Positions 6,481-6,611 of a stretch of DNA of 6,611 nt are shown one piece after another. The DNA is from Chitinophagaceae bacterium UBA4412. Its GTDB lineage: Bacteria; Bacteroidota; Bacteroidia; Chitinophagales; Chitinophagaceae. The position numbers and the translations under genes were made by a program. How positions within the stretch are numbered: the stretch's first letter is position 1; each line of letters begins with the position of its first letter. The stretch covers positions 1,216-7,826 of the forward strand of contig DGQO01000164.1 in assembly GCA_002400445.1 (NCBI GenBank), in the 5' to 3' direction. The notes below the pieces were generated by a model, which was given only the letters and a program-made list of their open reading frames with translations, was not told the DNA's origin and searched no databases.

Positions 6481-6611
6481 ATGAAACGTAATGCTACCGC
6501 CGTATGGAAAGGCACAGGCAAAGAAGGTACAGGAACTGTAAGCTCACAGAGCACAGCTTTAAAAGACATGCAATATTCGTTCAGTTCCAGGTTTGAGCAA
6601 GGCGTAGGTAC
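6481..6611 (+). CDS. osmC: OsmC-family peroxide/osmotic stress protein, 3' end cut by the window edge
   Basis: Only the first 43 codons are visible. They read MKRNATAVWKGTGKEGTGTV, then S-S-Q-S-T-A-L and YSFSSRFEQGVGT. This follows the N-terminal strand pattern of OsmC, A.W.G....G.GTVS..S..L....Y.F..RFE...GT, better than that of Ohr. OsmC proteins are cytoplasmic thiol-dependent peroxidases that reduce organic hydroperoxides with a pair of cysteines; both cysteines lie beyond the window edge, so activity cannot be checked. The ATG at 6481 follows the previous stop by 11 bases, indicating likely cotranscription with the ArsC-family gene. Confidence 0.85.
   Translation, partial: MKRNATAVWKGTGKEGTGTVSSQSTALKDMQYSFSSRFEQGVG

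Overview
The window reads as an ordinary chromosomal segment of a Bacteroidota bacterium, most likely from the Chitinophagaceae or a related group (inference). The reasons are an A/T-rich composition, start codons mostly without a strong Shine-Dalgarno sequence, a lipoprotein-type LptC, and the gene order coaX / outer-membrane protein / lptC, which I recall as common in that phylum. All nine genes lie on the + strand and are tightly packed. The longest gap is 63 bases, so there is no gene-free stretch over 300 bases. I see no RNA gene, insertion sequence, CRISPR array, integrase or attachment site.

Left part (1-2729): the tail of a surface-glycan gene cluster. It holds a family 2 glycosyltransferase cut by the left edge, an FkbM-type SAM-dependent methyltransferase, and a GT-B fold family 4 glycosyltransferase. 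Together they look like the assembly and methylation steps for a cell-surface polysaccharide or O-antigen-like glycan. The glycan itself cannot be read from the sequence.

Middle (2746-6031): a compact set that is probably one transcript. A stand-alone Lon substrate-binding (LON/PUA-like) domain protein is followed 8 bases later by type III pantothenate kinase (coaX, first step of coenzyme A synthesis). Next is a FadL-like outer-membrane beta-barrel protein whose start lies inside the end of coaX. Last is lptC, the lipoprotein bridge for lipopolysaccharide export. Gaps are 16 bases or less from the family 4 glycosyltransferase onward, so the glycan genes may be read through into this set.

Right part (6095-6611): a small Spx/YffB-type ArsC-family thioredoxin-fold protein. 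Eleven bases after it comes the start of an OsmC-family peroxide/osmotic-stress protein, cut by the right edge. The pair points to thiol and peroxide stress handling.

I found no previously undescribed system. The points most worth a second look are two substitutions at normally acidic positions in the second phosphate motif of CoaX, the unnamed outer-membrane protein placed between coaX and lptC, and a short in-frame direct repeat between the end of the first gene and the start of the second.
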